DNA of 64,000 bases from CALARM01 sp036746235 (GTDB lineage Bacteria; Vulcanimicrobiota; SpSt-956; JAKJGF01), in NCBI GenBank assembly GCA_036746235.1, contig DAIOEN010000013.1, positions 1 through 64,000 on the forward strand, read 5' to 3'. Positions 63,649 to 64,000 of the stretch are shown here, one piece after another (position 1 is the stretch's first letter; every line of letters begins with the position of its first letter). The position numbers and the translations under genes were made by a program. The notes beneath the pieces were generated by a model. That model did not search any database, was not told where the DNA came from, and saw only the letters and a list, made by a program, of their open reading frames with translations.

Positions 63649-63740
63649 TCTCATATAAACTGTCATGACCTGGTGGTCATAAATGAGAAACTGTTCCTCT
63701 CTTCAACCTTCACTCTTCACACTTCACGATTCTCATATAA
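63649..63740. repeat. ATGACC/TTCTCATATAA hairpin element, copy 3
   Basis: TTCTCATATAA (63652), hairpin ATGACC-TGGT-GGTCAT (63665-63680), ATGAGAAACTGTTCCTC, TTCAACC/TTCACTC/TTCACAC heptamers and CACGATTCTCATATAA. The end of the array touches the stop codon of the S9 peptidase. Confidence 0.8.
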
Positions 63741-64000
63741 ATTCTTCATATCTTCCTCCGAGATATTTTGCAAAGAATTTTTCTATTTTACCGAAAAACA
63801 TATTTTTATTTTCAGCCCCTGCAAGGCCGTGGCCTTCATCTGAAAAGATAACACATTCACAGGGAAGTCCCTTCTGTTTCATTGCTTCCTCAATCTGTTC
63901 CGCTTCCACCTTCTTTATCCTGGGATCATTTGCTCCATGAAGGATCATTACAGGTATTTTTATCTTATCCACACTGAAAAGAGGCGATCTGGACATGAGG
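63733..64000 (-). CDS. C-terminal part of S9-family (acylaminoacyl/dipeptidyl) peptidase, runs off window
   Basis: At least 89 codons to the window edge. SRSPLFSVDKIKIPVMILHG, GANDPRIKKVEAEQIEEAM and DEGHG are the C-terminal catalytic segment of prolyl-oligopeptidase-family peptidases: Asp in NDPR and His in EGHG of the Ser-Asp-His triad. The Ser and any beta-propeller lie beyond 64000. An internal Met at 63996 is not the start. It likely removes dipeptides or acyl-amino acids from peptides. Confidence 0.9.
   Translation of the reverse strand, partial: LMSRSPLFSVDKIKIPVMILHGANDPRIKKVEAEQIEEAMKQKGLPCECVIFSDEGHGLAGAENKNMFFGKIEKFFAKYLGGRYEEFI

Noticed and set aside
1..64000. tRNA or rRNA genes
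   Set aside because: I looked for T-loop and CCA-proximal patterns and rRNA cores in the gaps and saw none; a covariance search would be decisive.

Overview
The window is AT-rich bacterial DNA with ATG/GTG/TTG starts, clear Shine-Dalgarno sites, Sec signal peptides and lipoboxes. I see no rRNA, tRNA, CRISPR array or intact transposase. The gene set points to an uncultured, signalling-rich bacterium: ten TPR proteins, three Ser/Thr kinases (two with an N-terminal zinc ribbon), FHA proteins, an FHA-ABC transporter, an FGE-like protein, a serpin and a clan CD-like protease lipoprotein. This resembles lineages such as Ca. Eremiobacterota/Xenobia or Riflebacteria, but the sequence alone does not fix the phylum. 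One 100-N scaffold gap (8742-8841) is flanked by identical 55-bp ends.

Layout. 0.4-9.0 kb, plus strand: a GH13 amylase-family protein; a run with a TPR protein, a PAS/H-box protein ending in a phage-primase-type winged helix, a fucose-isomerase-fold protein and an FHA-TM-TPR protein; then a gap-split TerB-like gene. 9.0-18.1 kb, minus strand: a compact operon of double-FHA-TM-TPR protein, double-FHA ABCG-type transporter, zinc-ribbon Ser/Thr kinase and secreted TPR protein. 18.5-25.3 kb, plus: a GT-C glycosyltransferase, a 960-residue TPR protein and a circularly permuted ATP-grasp protein. 25.5-29.4 kb, minus: a second zinc-ribbon kinase and a TPR/FGE-like protein. 29.6-31.3 kb, plus: an AAA/PD-(D/E)XK protein between direct repeats. 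31.5-42.3 kb, minus: zinc-ribbon and membrane proteins, an orphan FliF, small secreted proteins, HEAT, and a glycosyltransferase group (GT2, GT-C-TPR, GT9). 42.8-53.4 kb: M48 protease, omega-like subunit, small basic protein, GlsB-type protein, serpin, NTF2-like protein, a repeat-invaded membrane protein, methyltransferase, RPH/PEP-synthase-like enzyme and a glycine-zipper protein. 54.0-64.0 kb: a protein with four exact-length 84-residue modules, a third kinase with a methyltransferase, a large unknown protein, a patch of gene remnants, a clan CD-like lipoprotein and the end of an S9 peptidase.

How the genes may work together. Kinases phosphorylate threonines and FHA domains bind phosphothreonine. 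The minus-strand operon at 9-18 kb puts kinase, FHA adaptor, FHA-gated transporter and TPR scaffolds in one transcript, and a single-FHA paralogue sits in the converging operon. I read this as one phospho-regulated membrane system (inference).

The spaces between genes hold several dispersed repeat families: heptamer arrays of the form GTGANNN, a 9-mer TCGGAT array, a roughly 65-90 bp hairpin element (one copy lies in frame inside a gene), a 90-bp TTTAGATAAA element, a 42-bp TAACCATTTTATCAG element, long palindromes and a 140-bp element with terminal inverted repeats. Several arrays start exactly at gene 3' ends and supply the stop codon. Two unlinked genes share an ungapped 63-bp promoter and leader.
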